From assembly GCA_038049695.1 (NCBI GenBank), contig CP142456.1, positions 24,787,001-24,851,000 of the forward strand: a stretch of DNA of 64,000 nt, given 5' to 3'. Each line of letters opens with the position of its first letter. The first letter of the stretch is position 1. A model generated the notes under the pieces. It ran no database searches, was not told where the DNA came from, and worked only from the letters and a program-made list of their open reading frames with translations. Below are positions 1-10,870 of this stretch, piece by piece. Source of the DNA: Cinnamomum chago (Eukaryota; Streptophyta; Magnoliopsida; Laurales; Lauraceae). The translations under genes were made by a program, and so were the position numbers.

Positions 1-1336
1 GTTCGCTCGAGCGGACCCAAGGGTCGCTCGAGCGGACAGCTCTCTGTCTGCGCTCGGACCAAACAGAGGCTTGGTCGCTCGAGCGGACCCAAGGGTCGCT
101 CGAGCGAATCGGCTTCTGCCTGAACTCGTAGAGTGCAAAAATGCCTTCCTTTTTCACGACTTTTGCTACATTTCTCTCCTTCTTCTCATCAATCAATCAT
201 ATATCCTCCTTTGAGCCTCCATGCTCACCAAGGGTTCAATCCATCATTCCAACCATCCAAATCAAAAGAAAACAAACTCATGAAGCTTATAAACAAGATA
301 ATGCACAAGTTACTAAAATATAATGAAATCAAAATACACATGCCTCATTTCCTAAAGAGATTACTTGCCTTGCCCAAATGCTAAAATACTTCTCCAAGCA
401 CTTTACTCAAGCTATCCAACACTACAAGAAAACCCAAGAGAAAACCACACAAAACTCATTCAAAAATGGAACCAAAGAACCCATTTGAACAAAAGGGTTT
501 GTAACATGAAAAACATGATCTTTGAGGAACCAAAAGACTTCATGAAACACAAGGAGTGAAGCTCTTACCTATCAATGGCCAAATAAGAAGAGATGAAGAA
601 GATGAAGAGCTTGTCTCACAAGAAGCTCTAAGAAATTGGTACCAATGGAAAGCTTGCGAGAAGAGGAAGAAGGTGATAAGCTTGGAATTCTATTTGGAGC
701 TCTCTAGCCAAAGCATGCAAGATGAATGAAGAGGAAGAGAAAAGGGTTTCCTTGCCCTAGCTTAAGAAATTTCAGAGATTTGGGTTTTAGAATGAAAAGA
801 GCAAAGAGGGGAAAGAGATGAGTTACTTAAGGCACTAGCAAGTGGGCCCAACTGACTTGACTTTGAAACGACGAAAACACGATCTTGTGGGCCTCGGATG
901 ACTTCGACGAAGAAGGATAAAACGATCACCGAAATATCTAGTTTCCAAAAAGTATATTTTTGACATGGTTTTGAGATCTCGAAAATTGTGTCCAGATTTG
1001 TGCAAGAAATACAATTTTACCCTCTTTGGGCCAAAACATGGGTTTTTGGGCTTCACACAAGAATGGCCTTAAAACGAAAGTTGTAACACGTAGAAAGATC
1101 ATTCAAATGAAATCAAAATCACAATCACACGGAAATCGATACGATCTTCCCAAGCTCACACGTGCACTCAGGCCTTCCTGAGTGTGTCTGACTAATTATT
1201 ACACGTCCTCAAAATCTCCCAAAGCTATGTCCAAGACTATACTAATCATTTCTAACCCAACAACAACTAAACCCACTTAGGACTAAACACACACTAATCG
1301 CACACTAATCGAGTTGGTCTGGGTCGGGGTCTAACA
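1..1336 (-). repeat. T1 3' LTR (truncated by window start)
   Basis: Direct repeat of 7641-8976. The minus-strand LTR starts TGTTAGACCCCGACCC at 1336. Only the first 1336 bases of the roughly 2802-base LTR are visible. CGCTCGAGCG palindromes lie at 4-13, 25-34, 76-85 and 97-106. The short ORFs here (such as the 83-codon one at 133-384 and the 73-codon one at 835-1056) recur at identical positions in the other LTR and show no coding signal. Confidence 0.93.
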
Positions 1337-4300
1337 TCCTCCACCCCTTAGGATATTTGGTCCACCAAATAAATCAACAATTACCTCTGGTAAAAGCTGT
1401 GGATACTTCCTTTGCACTTGCTCTCTCAGTTCCCAGGTGGCTTCCTCTGGCTCGTGATTTTCCGAAAGTACCTTGACCCAATGAATAGTTCGGTTTCTCA
1501 ATTCTTGCTCCTTGGTGTCAATGATCTTGATCGGTCTTTCTACATACGAGGCATCTTCCCGAATTTCCAAAGGTTCATGCTGTAGAATATGTGCAGGACT
1601 AGAGACATACTTCTTGAGCATAGAAACATGAAAAACATTGTGTACCCCGGAGAATTCCGGCGGTAATGCAAGTCTGTAAGCGACATCTCCAATCTTGCTC
1701 AAAATCTCATATGGACCAATAAATCTTCTAGACAACTTGCCCTTCTGTCCGAACCTCAAAGTTCCTCTGGTTGGTGAGACTTTCAAAAACACCTTGTCAC
1801 CCACCTGAAACTGCAATTCTCTCCGACGAGTATCTGCATAACTCTTCTGCCTACTTCGGGCTATCTTCAACCTTTCCTGAATCAACTTGACCTTGTCACT
1901 TGTCTCTCCAACGATCGTCGGTCCGTGGAAACTACGTTCACCGACTTCTTTCCAGCAAACCGGAGTTCTGCATCTTCTACCATAGAGTGCCTCGAAAGGT
2001 GCCATACCAATGCTCGAGTGGTAACTATTGTTATAAGCAAATTCACAAAGAGGTAAGCACTCATCCCACTGAATCTTGAAATCCAATACACAAGCACGCA
2101 ACATGTCTTCGAGAGTCTGTATCGTCCTTTCTGACTGACCATCGGTCTGAGGGTGATAAGCTGTACTGAATTGGAGTTTGGTACCCATCGACTCATGAAG
2201 AGTCTTCCAAAACTTCGAAACAAACCTACTGTCTCGGTCTGAAGTAATGGAGACGGGTTGACCGTGTTTGCTAACAATCTCATCAACAAATAACTTCGCC
2301 AAAGGTGCCATGTGCATCATATTCCCTGTCTTCATCAGAATGAAGTGAGCAGACTTGGTCAGACGATCCACGATGATCCAAATTGCATTATTTCCCTTCT
2401 TAGTATTAGGCAAACCGGAGACGAAATCCATAGTGATGTGCTCCCATTTCCACTCCGGAATTTCCAAAGGCTGTAACAAACCTGGAGGCTTCTGATGCTC
2501 TGCCTTGATCAACTGACACGTTAGACAACGAGACACAAAAGTTGCTATCTCTCTCTTCATGTTGTTCCACCAAAATCTATTCTTCAAATTGTGGTACATC
2601 TTCGTGCTTCCCGGATGCATAGAATATCTTGTGCTGTGAGCTTCGTTCATTATCTCGCTCTTCAAATCATCTACATTTGGCACGCACAACCGGTCACGAA
2701 AGTATAATATTCCATTCACCATCTTGAAATCTGGACGTTCTGCAATAACTTCTACTATCTTGGCCAAGTCTGGGTCTTGCGACTGATTTTCCTTAATCTT
2801 CTGGATGAAGGTAGGTTCTGAAACTGTCATATTCGCTAACATCGCACCCAATCTTAGGGTTTGTACTTCTACACCCAACTCTTCAAACTGCTGTAAGACA
2901 CCCATCCCTCTCAAATTGGCCATAGCCACTGATTTCCTGCTCAATGCGTCAGCTACAACGTTCACTTTTCCTGGATGATACTTGATTGGAAAGTCATAGT
3001 CTTTGATATACTCCATCCACCTTCTCTGCCTCATGTTCAAATCCTTCTGTGAAAACAAATACTGCAAACTTCTGTGATCTGAATGGACCTCAAACTTCTC
3101 TCCATAGAGATAGTGTCTCCACATCTTCAATGCGAAAACAACTGCTGCCAACTCCAAATCGTGAGTCGCATAATTCTTCTCGTGGCCCTTCAACTGTCTC
3201 GAGCCATAAGCAATCACCTTGCCATCTTGCATCAATACACAACCCAGTCCCACATTCGAAGCGTCTGTATAAACAATGAATCCACCGTTATTCGAGGGTA
3301 ACGTAAGGATTGGGGCTGTGGTTAACCTTCCCTTCAACTCTTGAAAAATGGTTTCACACTGATCGGTCCAAACAAATGGAACATTCTTCCTAGTCAATTT
3401 TGTCAAAGGGGCTGCTATGGACGAAAAACCTTGGACAAATCTTCTGTAGTAGCCTGCTAACCCCAAGAAGCTTCTAATCTCTGTCACACTGCTTGGCCTT
3501 GCCCAACTAACAACTGCCTCTATCTTGGCTGGATCAACTGCTAAACCTTCTCTGGAGATGATATGGCCTAGAAAAGCGACTTGCTCTAACCAGAATTCAC
3601 ACTTACTGAGTTTTGCATATAACTGGTTGTCCCTCAAGAGCTGCAACGCTGTCATCAAATGTTCTTCATGCTCCTTCTTACTCTTGGAATACACAAGGAC
3701 ATCATCAATAAACACCACCGTGGAATGATCTAAATAGGGTGCAAAGACCTTGTTCATCAAAGCCATAAAGACTGCTGGTGCATTCGTCAAACCAAAGGGC
3801 ATCACTAAGAACTCATAGTGCCCATATCTTGTCCTAAAGGCTGTCTTCTGAACATCTGAGTCTCTAACTCTCAACTGATGGTACCCTGACCTCAAGTCTA
3901 TCTTGGAAAAATAGGCTGCTCCTTGCAATTGGTCAAACAATTCATCTATCCTTGGCAAAGGATACTTGTTCTTCACGGTCACATGGTTCAACTTCCTGTA
4001 GTCAATGCACATTCTCAAGCTTCCACCCTTCTTCTTCACAAACAACACCGGTGCTCCCCACGGTGAAACACTTGGCCTAATGAAACCTTTGCTCAACAAA
4101 TCCTGCAATTGGAGCTTTAGTTCACCTATTTCTGCTGGAGCCATCCTGTATGGTGCAATCGAGATCGGAGCTGTCCCTGGAAGGAGCTCAATCGTGAACT
4201 CAACTTCTCTAATTGGTGGTAAACCCGGGATTTCTTCTGGAAAAACGTCCAGAAATTCACACACAATGGGGATATCCTCCACCCCTTGGGACTGTTTATC

Positions 4301-5404
4301 CTCCGTGATAAACGCAATAAATGCCTGACACCCACTCTGAACTAATCTGCTTGCCTTCAACACTGAAATAAACCATGCTTGAGATTTTCTCCTGTTCCCC
4401 TGAAATATCAACTCTGGCTGTGGTCCTTGGAATCTGAATGTGATGGTCTTACTAAAACAATCCATGGTGGCATGATATGCTTCTAACCAATCCATGCCTA
4501 AAATGACATCAAAATCATGCATCTCCAAAACTATGAGGTTGGCCGGTAAATTAACATCTCCTAACAACACTGTACAACTAGGGTAATGGTTTCTACACAC
4601 AACTTGTTTCCCTACTGGAGTGGTCACTACTAGAATGTAATCCAACTCACTACATGGTGCATCAATCAACTTAACAAAACTAGGAGATGCAAAAGAATGT
4701 GTGGATCCAGGGTCAAATAAAATCTGGGCTTCTACCCCACATACAAGGAGTTTACCTTCTACCACGTCTCCTGCAGCTTCAGCATCTGCACGGTTGAGAT
4801 AGTACAAACGTCCATGCATCTGTAGTCTATTCGGTACTTGGTTCTGCCTTCCCTGGCCTTGTCTGTTCTGCTGTGGAGGACGAGCATTCTGATTCTGCGC
4901 TGGTTGCCTAGCCTGATGCTGCTGCTGAGGTGGTCTGACTTGATTCTGAACTGGTGCTTGATTCTGAGGAGCTACTTGTCTCTGCTGCTGGTTTCTGTTC
5001 CCTTGAGTCTGAAGAAATGGGCAATCCTTGATTGCATGGTTCATGGCCCCACACTTGAAATAGGCACCCATGGCCTTACGACATTCGTGTGTCTCATGAT
5101 TCTTGCCACAATGTCCACACCCTTGCCTGACTTGAGCTTGCTCTTGCCTTGGTTTCTTGCCCTGCTGCTGTCTCTGGTTCTGCTGCTGATACTGCTGTTT
5201 CCTATCCTGAACAATCATGTTGTTAATATCTTCAAATGTATAAGCCCGCTTGACTGCCTCATCATAGGTAGCTGGAGGTACTACCCCTATTACATCTCTC
5301 ATGATGATCGGGTTCAATCCTTCCAAAAACTTTGTTATTTTCTTCCTCTCAGTGGCATACCTAGCCAATCTTTCAAACTTGGTGACGTAGTCTAAAACCG
5401 TCAT
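1331..5404 (-). CDS. gag-pol: T1 Gag C-terminus plus Pol (PR-RT-RH-INT-chromodomain)
   Basis: An uninterrupted 1357-codon frame that continues the gag frame upstream; only one TAG (5443-5441) separates them, and ATG 5404 is simply the first Met after it. Residue positions count from that Met. Gag C-terminus with two zinc-knuckle-like motifs, near 95-107 (CX2CX3HX4C) and near 115-128 (first Cys is Tyr); glutamine-rich linker; protease with FDPGST, Asp near 231; RT with FIDD at 565-568; RNase H with TDAS, Asp near 714; integrase zinc-finger His near 930, first catalytic Asp near 993, Glu near 1092; GPYE segment; chromodomain about 1285-1335 containing EEATWE. It would copy RNA into DNA and insert it; chromodomains of this group are thought to steer integration to heterochromatin. 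Confidence 0.9.
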   Translation of the reverse strand: MTVLDYVTKFERLARYATERKKITKFLEGLNPIIMRDVIGVVPPATYDEAVKRAYTFEDINNMIVQDRKQQYQQQNQRQQQGKKPRQEQAQVRQGCGHCGKNHETHECRKAMGAYFKCGAMNHAIKDCPFLQTQGNRNQQQRQVAPQNQAPVQNQVRPPQQQHQARQPAQNQNARPPQQNRQGQGRQNQVPNRLQMHGRLYYLNRADAEAAGDVVEGKLLVCGVEAQILFDPGSTHSFASPSFVKLIDAPCSELDYILVVTTPVGKQVVCRNHYPSCTVLLGDVNLPANLIVLEMHDFDVILGMDWLEAYHATMDCFSKTITFRFQGPQPELIFQGNRRKSQAWFISVLKASRLVQSGCQAFIAFITEDKQSQGVEDIPIVCEFLDVFPEEIPGLPPIREVEFTIELLPGTAPISIAPYRMAPAEIGELKLQLQDLLSKGFIRPSVSPWGAPVLFVKKKGGSLRMCIDYRKLNHVTVKNKYPLPRIDELFDQLQGAAYFSKIDLRSGYHQLRVRDSDVQKTAFRTRYGHYEFLVMPFGLTNAPAVFMALMNKVFAPYLDHSTVVFIDDVLVYSKSKKEHEEHLMTALQLLRDNQLYAKLSKCEFWLEQVAFLGHIISREGLAVDPAKIEAVVSWARPSSVTEIRSFLGLAGYYRRFVQGFSSIAAPLTKLTRKNVPFVWTDQCETIFQELKGRLTTAPILTLPSNNGGFIVYTDASNVGLGCVLMQDGKVIAYGSRQLKGHEKNYATHDLELAAVVFALKMWRHYLYGEKFEVHSDHRSLQYLFSQKDLNMRQRRWMEYIKDYDFPIKYHPGKVNVVADALSRKSVAMANLRGMGVLQQFEELGVEVQTLRLGAMLANMTVSEPTFIQKIKENQSQDPDLAKIVEVIAERPDFKMVNGILYFRDRLCVPNVDDLKSEIMNEAHSTRYSMHPGSTKMYHNLKNRFWWNNMKREIATFVSRCLTCQLIKAEHQKPPGLLQPLEIPEWKWEHITMDFVSGLPNTKKGNNAIWIIVDRLTKSAHFILMKTGNMMHMAPLAKLFVDEIVSKHGQPVSITSDRDSRFVSKFWKTLHESMGTKLQFSTAYHPQTDGQSERTIQTLEDMLRACVLDFKIQWDECLPLCEFAYNNSYHSSIGMAPFEALYGRRCRTPVCWKEVGERSFHGPTIVGETSDKVKLIQERLKIARSRQKSYADTRRRELQFQVGDKVFLKVSPTRGTLRFGQKGKLSRRFIGPYEILSKIGDVAYRLALPPEFSGVHNVFHVSMLKKYVSSPAHILQHEPLEIREDASYVERPIKIIDTKEQELRNRTIHWVKVLSENHEPEEATWELREQVQRKYPQLLPEVIVDLFGGPNILRGGGC
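1337..1350 (-). other. T1 polypurine tract (PPT)
   Basis: Minus strand reads TAAGGGGTGGAGGA directly before the LTR start TGTTAG. This is the plus-strand DNA primer site for reverse transcription. It is also translated as the last codons of pol (an R-G-G-G-C end), and the stop codon TAG at 1333-1331 lies inside the LTR. Confidence 0.85.
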
Positions 5405-5440
5405 GCTACCCTGCTTGAGTTGCTGAAACTCAATAGCCTT

Positions 5441-6013
5441 CTACCTCTTGACATGAGAGGGAATATATTTGTCTTGAAACTGTATCTTGAAAGCTACCCA
5501 TGCCTCGTCGTCAGCCATCACTGCATATGGGTCCTTGACTATTTGCCACCACCGGTCTGCAAGCCCATAAAATAAGGAAGCTGTGAGGTTGACCTTCTGT
5601 ATACCCGTGCACATGAAGACATCAAAGATCTTCTCCGTATTGACTAGCCAGTCAGCTGCCACCAACGGGTCCTCATTGCCCGAAAATTCTTTGGGCGCTC
5701 TCTTCCTAAACTTCTCAAATAAAGCATTAGGGTCAGGATCCCTATTCTGAATAACAATCTGTGGACCTGCGGGTGGTGCTACATTCCTGTTCTGGAGAAC
5801 TTCTAACAATTGTCTCTGAACTTGTGCCATTTCATCATCCTTCTTAGCCAACTGTTCTTGAAACCTTGCTTGGTTCTCATTAGCCTGCCTTTGCTGTGCA
5901 ATCATGGCTTGCATAAGTTCCTGAAACTGTGTGGCTGTTGGTGTATCAGATGCATCTGACTCATTCTGATTACTGCCTGAAGCATGATGATTTGGAGCTT
6001 TTCTTGGAGGCAT
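5441..6013 (-). CDS. gag: T1 Gag N-terminal part, ends at in-frame TAG
   Basis: 190 codons from ATG at 6013 (protein starts MPPRKAPNHH) to TAG at 5443-5441. The frame is open ten codons further up (another Met at 6043), but I chose 6013 because all three Tekay gags in the window start MPPRK and each has a splice-acceptor-like CAG 4-5 nt upstream. The product is the structural Gag: Q-rich coiled N-terminus, then a retrotransposon gag domain (motifs ALFEKFRKR, FYGLADRWW, AWVAFKIQFQDKYIP). T2 has CAG (Gln) where T1 has the TAG, so this is a single nonsense change in an otherwise open gag-pol frame of about 1560 codons (6013 to 1331). Confidence 0.85.
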   Translation of the reverse strand: MPPRKAPNHHASGSNQNESDASDTPTATQFQELMQAMIAQQRQANENQARFQEQLAKKDDEMAQVQRQLLEVLQNRNVAPPAGPQIVIQNRDPDPNALFEKFRKRAPKEFSGNEDPLVAADWLVNTEKIFDVFMCTGIQKVNLTASLFYGLADRWWQIVKDPYAVMADDEAWVAFKIQFQDKYIPSHVKR

Positions 6014-6017
6014 ATTG

Positions 6018-6020
6018 CTG
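6018..6020 (-). other. T1 predicted leader-intron 3' splice site
   Basis: Minus strand reads CTTTGTTTTACAG then CAAT and the gag ATG. A T-rich tract ending in CAG directly before the start codon is a good plant acceptor. The same arrangement is found in T2 (30703-30705) and T3 (44759-44761). Partner donor: 8208. Function is inferred. Confidence 0.6.
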
Positions 6021-6158
6021 TAAAACAAAGAGTTAGAACACAATAATCATGGTACAAGGGTTTCTAAGATCCTATACGAACGAATCTATCGAACTCACGA
6101 ATCCTCGCCACGTTCCTAAGACCTTTCTAGTTTCTTTTAAGTGCCTGAAACATGTCTT

Positions 6159-6170
6159 GCTCTGATACCA
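6159..6170 (-). other. T1 primer binding site for initiator tRNA-Met
   Basis: Minus strand TGGTATCAGAGC, 12 bases complementary to the 3' end of plant initiator tRNA-Met, separated from the LTR end (GCGACA) by the 4-base spacer GGAC. T3 has the same 4-base distance. Confidence 0.92.
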
Positions 6171-7515
6171 GTCCTGTCGCGACCCCAGAACGGGTCCCAG
6201 GCCCGCGACGCAGTAGATGATACTTTCCCACAGGTTCCCGCGGTGAGGATTCCCAAAGACACGCGGAATCTGACTCACACGTACAAACTTTGCGGAAGCG
6301 TGTAGCAAAACGCATCGTGATAAGCACCATTACAATGTTTAGGTGCCATGACAAATAATAACGTGACATAGTATCAAAGAAAGAAGCTAACAAGGCATTC
6401 CCATTATAGTTCAAGTTACAAGACGAACAAGGAAGTAATTTAAGTTTAGTTACAGTTCCATAAGAAGCCAACAGAGGCTAATACACTTCTAAAAAATATA
6501 ACCAAAAGAAACCCCAAGACAAAAGGTAACGAGACTCAGGACCCGCCCGACGTCTAAATGACATCGTCGGGCTGCCACTCTCTCACAGGGGTTGACTCAC
6601 AAGCCTCCTCCTGACGCTCCTCCTCAAAGGTAACGTCTCCTGCACCTGGGCACCAACAAACAAGGGTCAAACACGACGGTTTGGCAGGTAATCAATGTAG
6701 GCATGAACATGAACAATAACATTTAGAGAAAACATGTAAGCGAATCTTTGGTATGAAGTACTATCAAAGCTGAGATACCAAAACAAACTAGCATGAGTAC
6801 ATAATATATCATGAATAGTTACAATCCACAAAGAGCCCATCCTTTCTCTATCATTTATATAATGAAAAGAGCAAGCACGCACGACAAGCACGATATACAT
6901 AATATAAGCACGACACGATTTCCCACAAAGACGGGAATTCCGGCCGCGGAACCGGACACGCACGATGTGTAATAAATACACGACCAGTCTGCAGACAGTC
7001 CACATGTTTAAAGACCCCCAGACAGCGGATCAAACTGAAAGGGCAGTCTAAGCTCAGTGGTGTTTACTTAATTCATGAATGCACAAAACACGTGAAATAC
7101 GATCAAAGCATGTCGAGATAAAAAGGGGGAAATCACTTATCAAAACACGAATAGCACGACTAGCAAGAGGCATAATAATTATGCATAACACGCTTAAGAA
7201 GTGGTCCCCTTTTTCTTGAAACAAAACTTCAAAACAAGCTTATATTTACAAGTCCAAACTAGTACACGATGGCACTTATTGTACCAAAACGGAATTCAAA
7301 CACGAAATCTGACAAGCATGTGTTAAGGCTACTAGTTGACCCTTGTGTAATTGGGACCTTCAAATGTCGAAAAATACAAGAATTGGTGTCCCCGAAGTTG
7401 GGTTGCATTTCAAAGCTCCATTTACACAATGTCAAGTAAAAACCCTTAACATAGACTAGTTTTCAACTCTTGAGAAAATACAGAAAAGAAATAAATTCTT
7501 CTTCCTGACTCTGGC

Positions 7516-7750
7516 AGGTTCGCTCGAGCGAACCTTCTAAGGCAATGACACTTCGCTCGAGCGAGACAGTTCGTTCGAGCGGATAATAAGTGCGTTCGAA
7601 CGGACGACTCTCTGCGTTGCTCCAGATTATACGGAGGGCAGTTCGCTCGAGCGGACCCAAGGGTCGCTCGAGCGGACAGCTCTCTGTCTGCGCTCGGACC
7701 AAACAGAGGCTTGGTCGCTCGAGCGGACCCAAGGGTCGCTCGAGCGAATC
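7516..7750. repeat. T1 LTR palindrome cassette (CGCTCGAGCG type)
   Basis: Six perfect copies of the 10-bp palindrome CGCTCGAGCG at 7521, 7554, 7644, 7665, 7716 and 7737, plus near copies at 7572 and 7593. Two pairs are spaced exactly 21 bp, two helical turns. Each copy contains three CpG sites. Sequence on either side aligns with the T2 LTR, the cassette itself does not. Confidence 0.88.
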
Positions 7751-8203
7751 GGCTTCTGCCTGAACTCGTAGAGTGCAAAAATGCCTTCCTTTTTCACGAC
7801 TTTTGCTACATTTCTCTCCTTCTTCTCATCAATCAATCATATATCCTCCTTTGAGCCTCCATGCTCACCAAGGGTTCAATCCATCATTCCAACCATCCAA
7901 ATCAAAAGAAAACAAACTCATGAAGCTTATAAACAAGATAATGCACAAGTTACTAAAATATAATGAAATCAAAATACACATGCCTCATTTCCTAAAGAGA
8001 TTACTTGCCTTGCCCAAATGCTAAAATACTTCTCCAAGCACTTTACTCAAGCTATCCAACACTACAAGAAAACCCAAGAGAAAACCACACAAAACTCATT
8101 AAAAAATGGAACCAAAGAACCCATTTGAACAAAAGGGTTTGTAACATGAAAAACATGATCTTTGAGGAACCAAAAGACTTCATGAAACACAAGGAGTGAA
8201 GCT

Positions 8204-8208
8204 CTTAC
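8204..8208 (-). other. T1 predicted leader-intron 5' splice site
   Basis: Minus strand reads GATAG then GTAAGAGC; first intron base is 8208, 768 nt from the LTR start. Equivalent donors are at 26105 (T2, 758 nt), 42309 (T3, 763 nt) and 61284 (LTR4, 760 nt). With the acceptor at 6018 the intron would be 2191 nt. Inferred from position and motif. Confidence 0.55.
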
Positions 8209-8976
8209 CTATCAATGGCCAAATAAGAAGAGATGAAGAAGATGAAGAGCTTGTCTCACAAGAAGCTCTAAGAAATTGGTACCAATGGAAAGCTTGCGAG
8301 AAGAGGAAGAAGGTGATAAGCTTGGAATTCTATTTGGAGCTCTCTAGCCAAAGCATGCAAGATGAATGAAGAGGAAGAGAAAAGGGTTTCCTTGCCCTAG
8401 CTTAAGAAATTTCAGAGATTTGGGTTTTAGAATGAAAAGAGCAAAGAGGGGAAAGAGATGAGTTACTTAAGGCACTAGCAAGTGGGCCCAACTGACTTGA
8501 CTTTGAAACGACGAAAACACGATCTTGTGGGCCTCGGATGACTTCGACGAAGAAGGATAAAACGATCACCGAAATATCTAGTTTCCAAAAAGTATATTTT
8601 TGACATGGTTTTGAGGTCTCGAAAATTGTGTCCAGATTTGTGCAAGAAATACAATTTTACCCTCTTTGGGCCAAAACATGGGTTTTTGGGCTTCACACAA
8701 GAATGGCCTTAAAACGAAAGTTGTAACACGTAGAAAGATCATTCAAATGAAATCAAAATCACAATCACACGGAAATCGATACGATCTTCCCAAGCTCACA
8801 CGTGCACTCAAGCCTTCCTGAGTGTGTCTGACTAATTATTACACGTCCTCAAAATCTCCCAAAGCTATGTCCAAGACTATACTAATCATTTCTAACCCAA
8901 CAACAAATAAACCCACTTAGGATTAAACACACACTAATCGCACACTAATCGAGTTGGTCTGGGTCGGGGTCTAACA

Positions 8977-9200
8977 CCAAGCCATCCAAAATTTTGGCTC
9001 TCATGCCATAAACCCAAATTTCGGCTTTCATGCCATCTCGAAATTCGGCTTTCAAACCACACAAAAAAAAAAACCCTGGCTTTTGCCACAAAATCTGGCT
9101 TTCATGCCAAAACAACCCTTTTGACAAAAGATTTTCACAAAATGATAACCTTTTGATCAAAATTTTCAAACAAACATTCTCATCCAACCTTTGCTTATTT
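8977..9200 (+). repeat. X1 3' UTR short tandem repeats
   Basis: Degenerate units of roughly 25-35 bp around the core TTTGGCTTTCATGCC (for example near 8990, 9020, 9045 and 9095). The same core, reverse complemented and more numerous, lies at 54790-55190. Between here and 9320 there is A-rich sequence with no gene. Confidence 0.7.
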
Positions 9201-9319
9201 TCATCAAAAAGAATTTAAGTAAAAGGTACACAGAGTACCGAAAAAATGTTTTACATAGAGGTACCAAAAAAAAAAGGAAGAGAAAAAATGAAGAAAAGAG
9301 TTTGTTATAAATCAAGAGC

Positions 9320-10870
9320 TCAGTCTAGCATGGTCTTCAACCAAAGATCCAGTTCCTCAAGCAGACTCTTGGCCTTAGCCTCTAAAGCTTCCAGGCCGCG
9401 CTTCTTTAAGATCTTGCCATAAAACGCGGCAGAACGCCGCGACCCATCTTCGGCACAAGGAAGCTCTTCCCAGAGAATTTGCCACTGCTCATACTCCTGA
9501 GTCTTTCTCTGGAGGCTGCTACCGGCTTCTTCAACCTGGCGAATCAGAGTTCCCTCTTTAGCACGGGCTTCTACAATGGCAGTCCATCTGGCAGCACTTT
9601 GTTCTTGCAATTGCTCAAGGCGCTGCCTAGCTTCTGTGACCTCCCTATCAAGACAGTGCAGGTCCTGTGTTAGCTCGATGATAGCCAACTCGGTAACGTT
9701 CCTCTCCCGAATGAATTGCTTCTGAGCCCGTGAGATCTCATCCATTTCAGATTTGATCTTACCAGATGGCTGCAAAAACATCTCATTGAAGAAGTCACCG
9801 CTTGGGAAATTCTTGGTCTCAGTCCATTTGTCACCCAAAGCAATGACTTCATCAACAAAGGCCTTGGCACTTGCAACGTCCAGACCGACCTCTGCACTGT
9901 CAGCAAGGATGTCCTGTACATGCTTGACCATGCCAAAACCAGCTTCCAAATGGCCAGAAGAGAGAGTTTCAACCCATGAGCTCAATACACTCTTCAGCAC
10001 CTTCTTTGCATATTGGAGGGATGGCCCAGATGAAGATTCACCACGATCTGTTGGCTAACTGCCCATGTCAGGTCGTGGTGGAGAAGAAATCAAAAGGCTC
10101 TTTCCAATCGGAGCAAATGAAGAAGCAATATCACCACAAAGTCCCGCCTCCACCATGACGGGACTGGTAGAAGAAGTCCCTACTTCTGGATCGGTTGCTG
10201 GCATCTCCTGCTCTGGCCCTGAGGAAGACCAAGGAACTTCTCATGTTGCTTCACAACCTGCTGGCAAAAACACAAGAAAAGGTATGAATATGATCTTGTC
10301 AAAAAAAAAATAAAAAATAAAAAAATCAATGTCAAGATTATCACTATGAAATACCTTTTTCCATAACTGGTGGAGTACTTTCTGCCTCCATCTGCTCATC
10401 CGAGGCATCGTCGAAAGCCATATCCATAGATGGCTCGAAGTATGAATCCTCTGGCAAGTCAGCTGACAAAAAAAAAAAAAAAAAAAAATCATCCTCATAC
10501 CAAGTGGAGATTCTGGGTCCTCCCCAGAGTCCCTCAACTCTTCTTCAGATGCCGCAACTGGATCCATCACCCCTTCATCGACAGGAACCTCGGGCATCAC
10601 CAAAGAAAAAGGTAGGCTTGGGCACAACGCTTTGATCGTCCATGACCCAAGGACGATTGCTTGCCATAATCTTGTAAAACTCCTCATCCTTGAGAGCGAT
10701 CAGTCGCTGTCTCATCTCATCTCGGTTGAGCGAGTCACATTCTTCCAAGTTTCTCTTCACATACTGGACCTTCTCCCAGGCCTGCTGTACGACCGCATTG
10801 GATGATCTGGCAGATCGACGAGGTGCATCGGTAACGAACTCCTTACCCTTGTTCGTTCTGGAGGAACTAC
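9320..10870 (-). pseudogene. Broken multi-exon antisense extra ORF of element X
   Basis: Runs against the host element. Three exons can be placed by splice signals. Exon A 10870-10501 follows CTTCCATTGCAG and ends before GTATGAGG. Exon B 10462-10355 follows a T-run plus GTCAG and ends AAAAAG before GTATTTC. Exon C 10260-9320 follows TTTTTGCCAG. Exon B is acidic (PEDSYFEPSMDMAFDDASDE). Exon C carries the open 226-codon stretch 10000-9320 (MLKSVLSSW..., stop at 9322), a charged, coiled-coil-like segment (TEARQRLEQLQEQSAARW). Exon C has in-frame TGA and TAG upstream of Met 10000, and exon A needs one frameshift. The type resembles extra ORFs of Tat elements, some related to plant-mobile-domain proteins, but I see no such domain here; function unknown. 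Confidence 0.6.

Larger units (their letters stand above)
1..8976 (-). mobile_element. T1: young Tekay/Del-type chromovirus LTR retrotransposon
   Basis: A nearly complete Ty3/gypsy element read on the minus strand. Order along that strand: 5' LTR (8976-6175), primer binding site, gag, pol with chromodomain, polypurine tract, 3' LTR (from 1336 past the window start). Bases 1-1336 and 7641-8976 match without indels at a constant offset of 7640, with about five substitutions seen (461, 976, 1171, 1267, 1284), so the insertion is recent. The right flank is ccaag (8977-8981); the left flank and the target duplication are outside the window. It sits inside the 3' UTR of element X. Lineage is inferred from integrase order, GPY/F-like segment and chromodomain. 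Confidence 0.93.
6175..8976 (-). repeat. T1 5' LTR, about 2802 bp
   Basis: Bounded by TGTTAGACCCC at 8976 and GGGTCGCGACA at 6175 on the minus strand, so it begins TG and ends CA. Contents in transcription order: upstream part (8976-8210), donor-like TAG/GTAAGAG with its GT at 8208-8207, the palindrome cassette (7750-7516), then a U5-like end (7500-6175) close in sequence to T2. No protein-coding region; the small ORFs are chance. Confidence 0.92.

Noticed and set aside
133-384. 83-codon ORF repeated at 7773-8024, and 73-codon ORF at 835-1056 repeated at 8475-8696
   Set aside because: Duplicates because they lie in the two LTRs of T1; no conserved protein features, and T2 does not keep the frames.
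4838-5395. 185-codon Leu-rich plus-strand ORF opposite gag
   Set aside because: Antisense shadow of the Q-rich gag coding strand; the matching T2 region (29788-30162) is a shadow too.
7516-7750. CRISPR-like look of short spaced repeats
   Set aside because: Units are 10-bp palindromes with similar, non-unique spacers inside a plant LTR; not a prokaryotic array.
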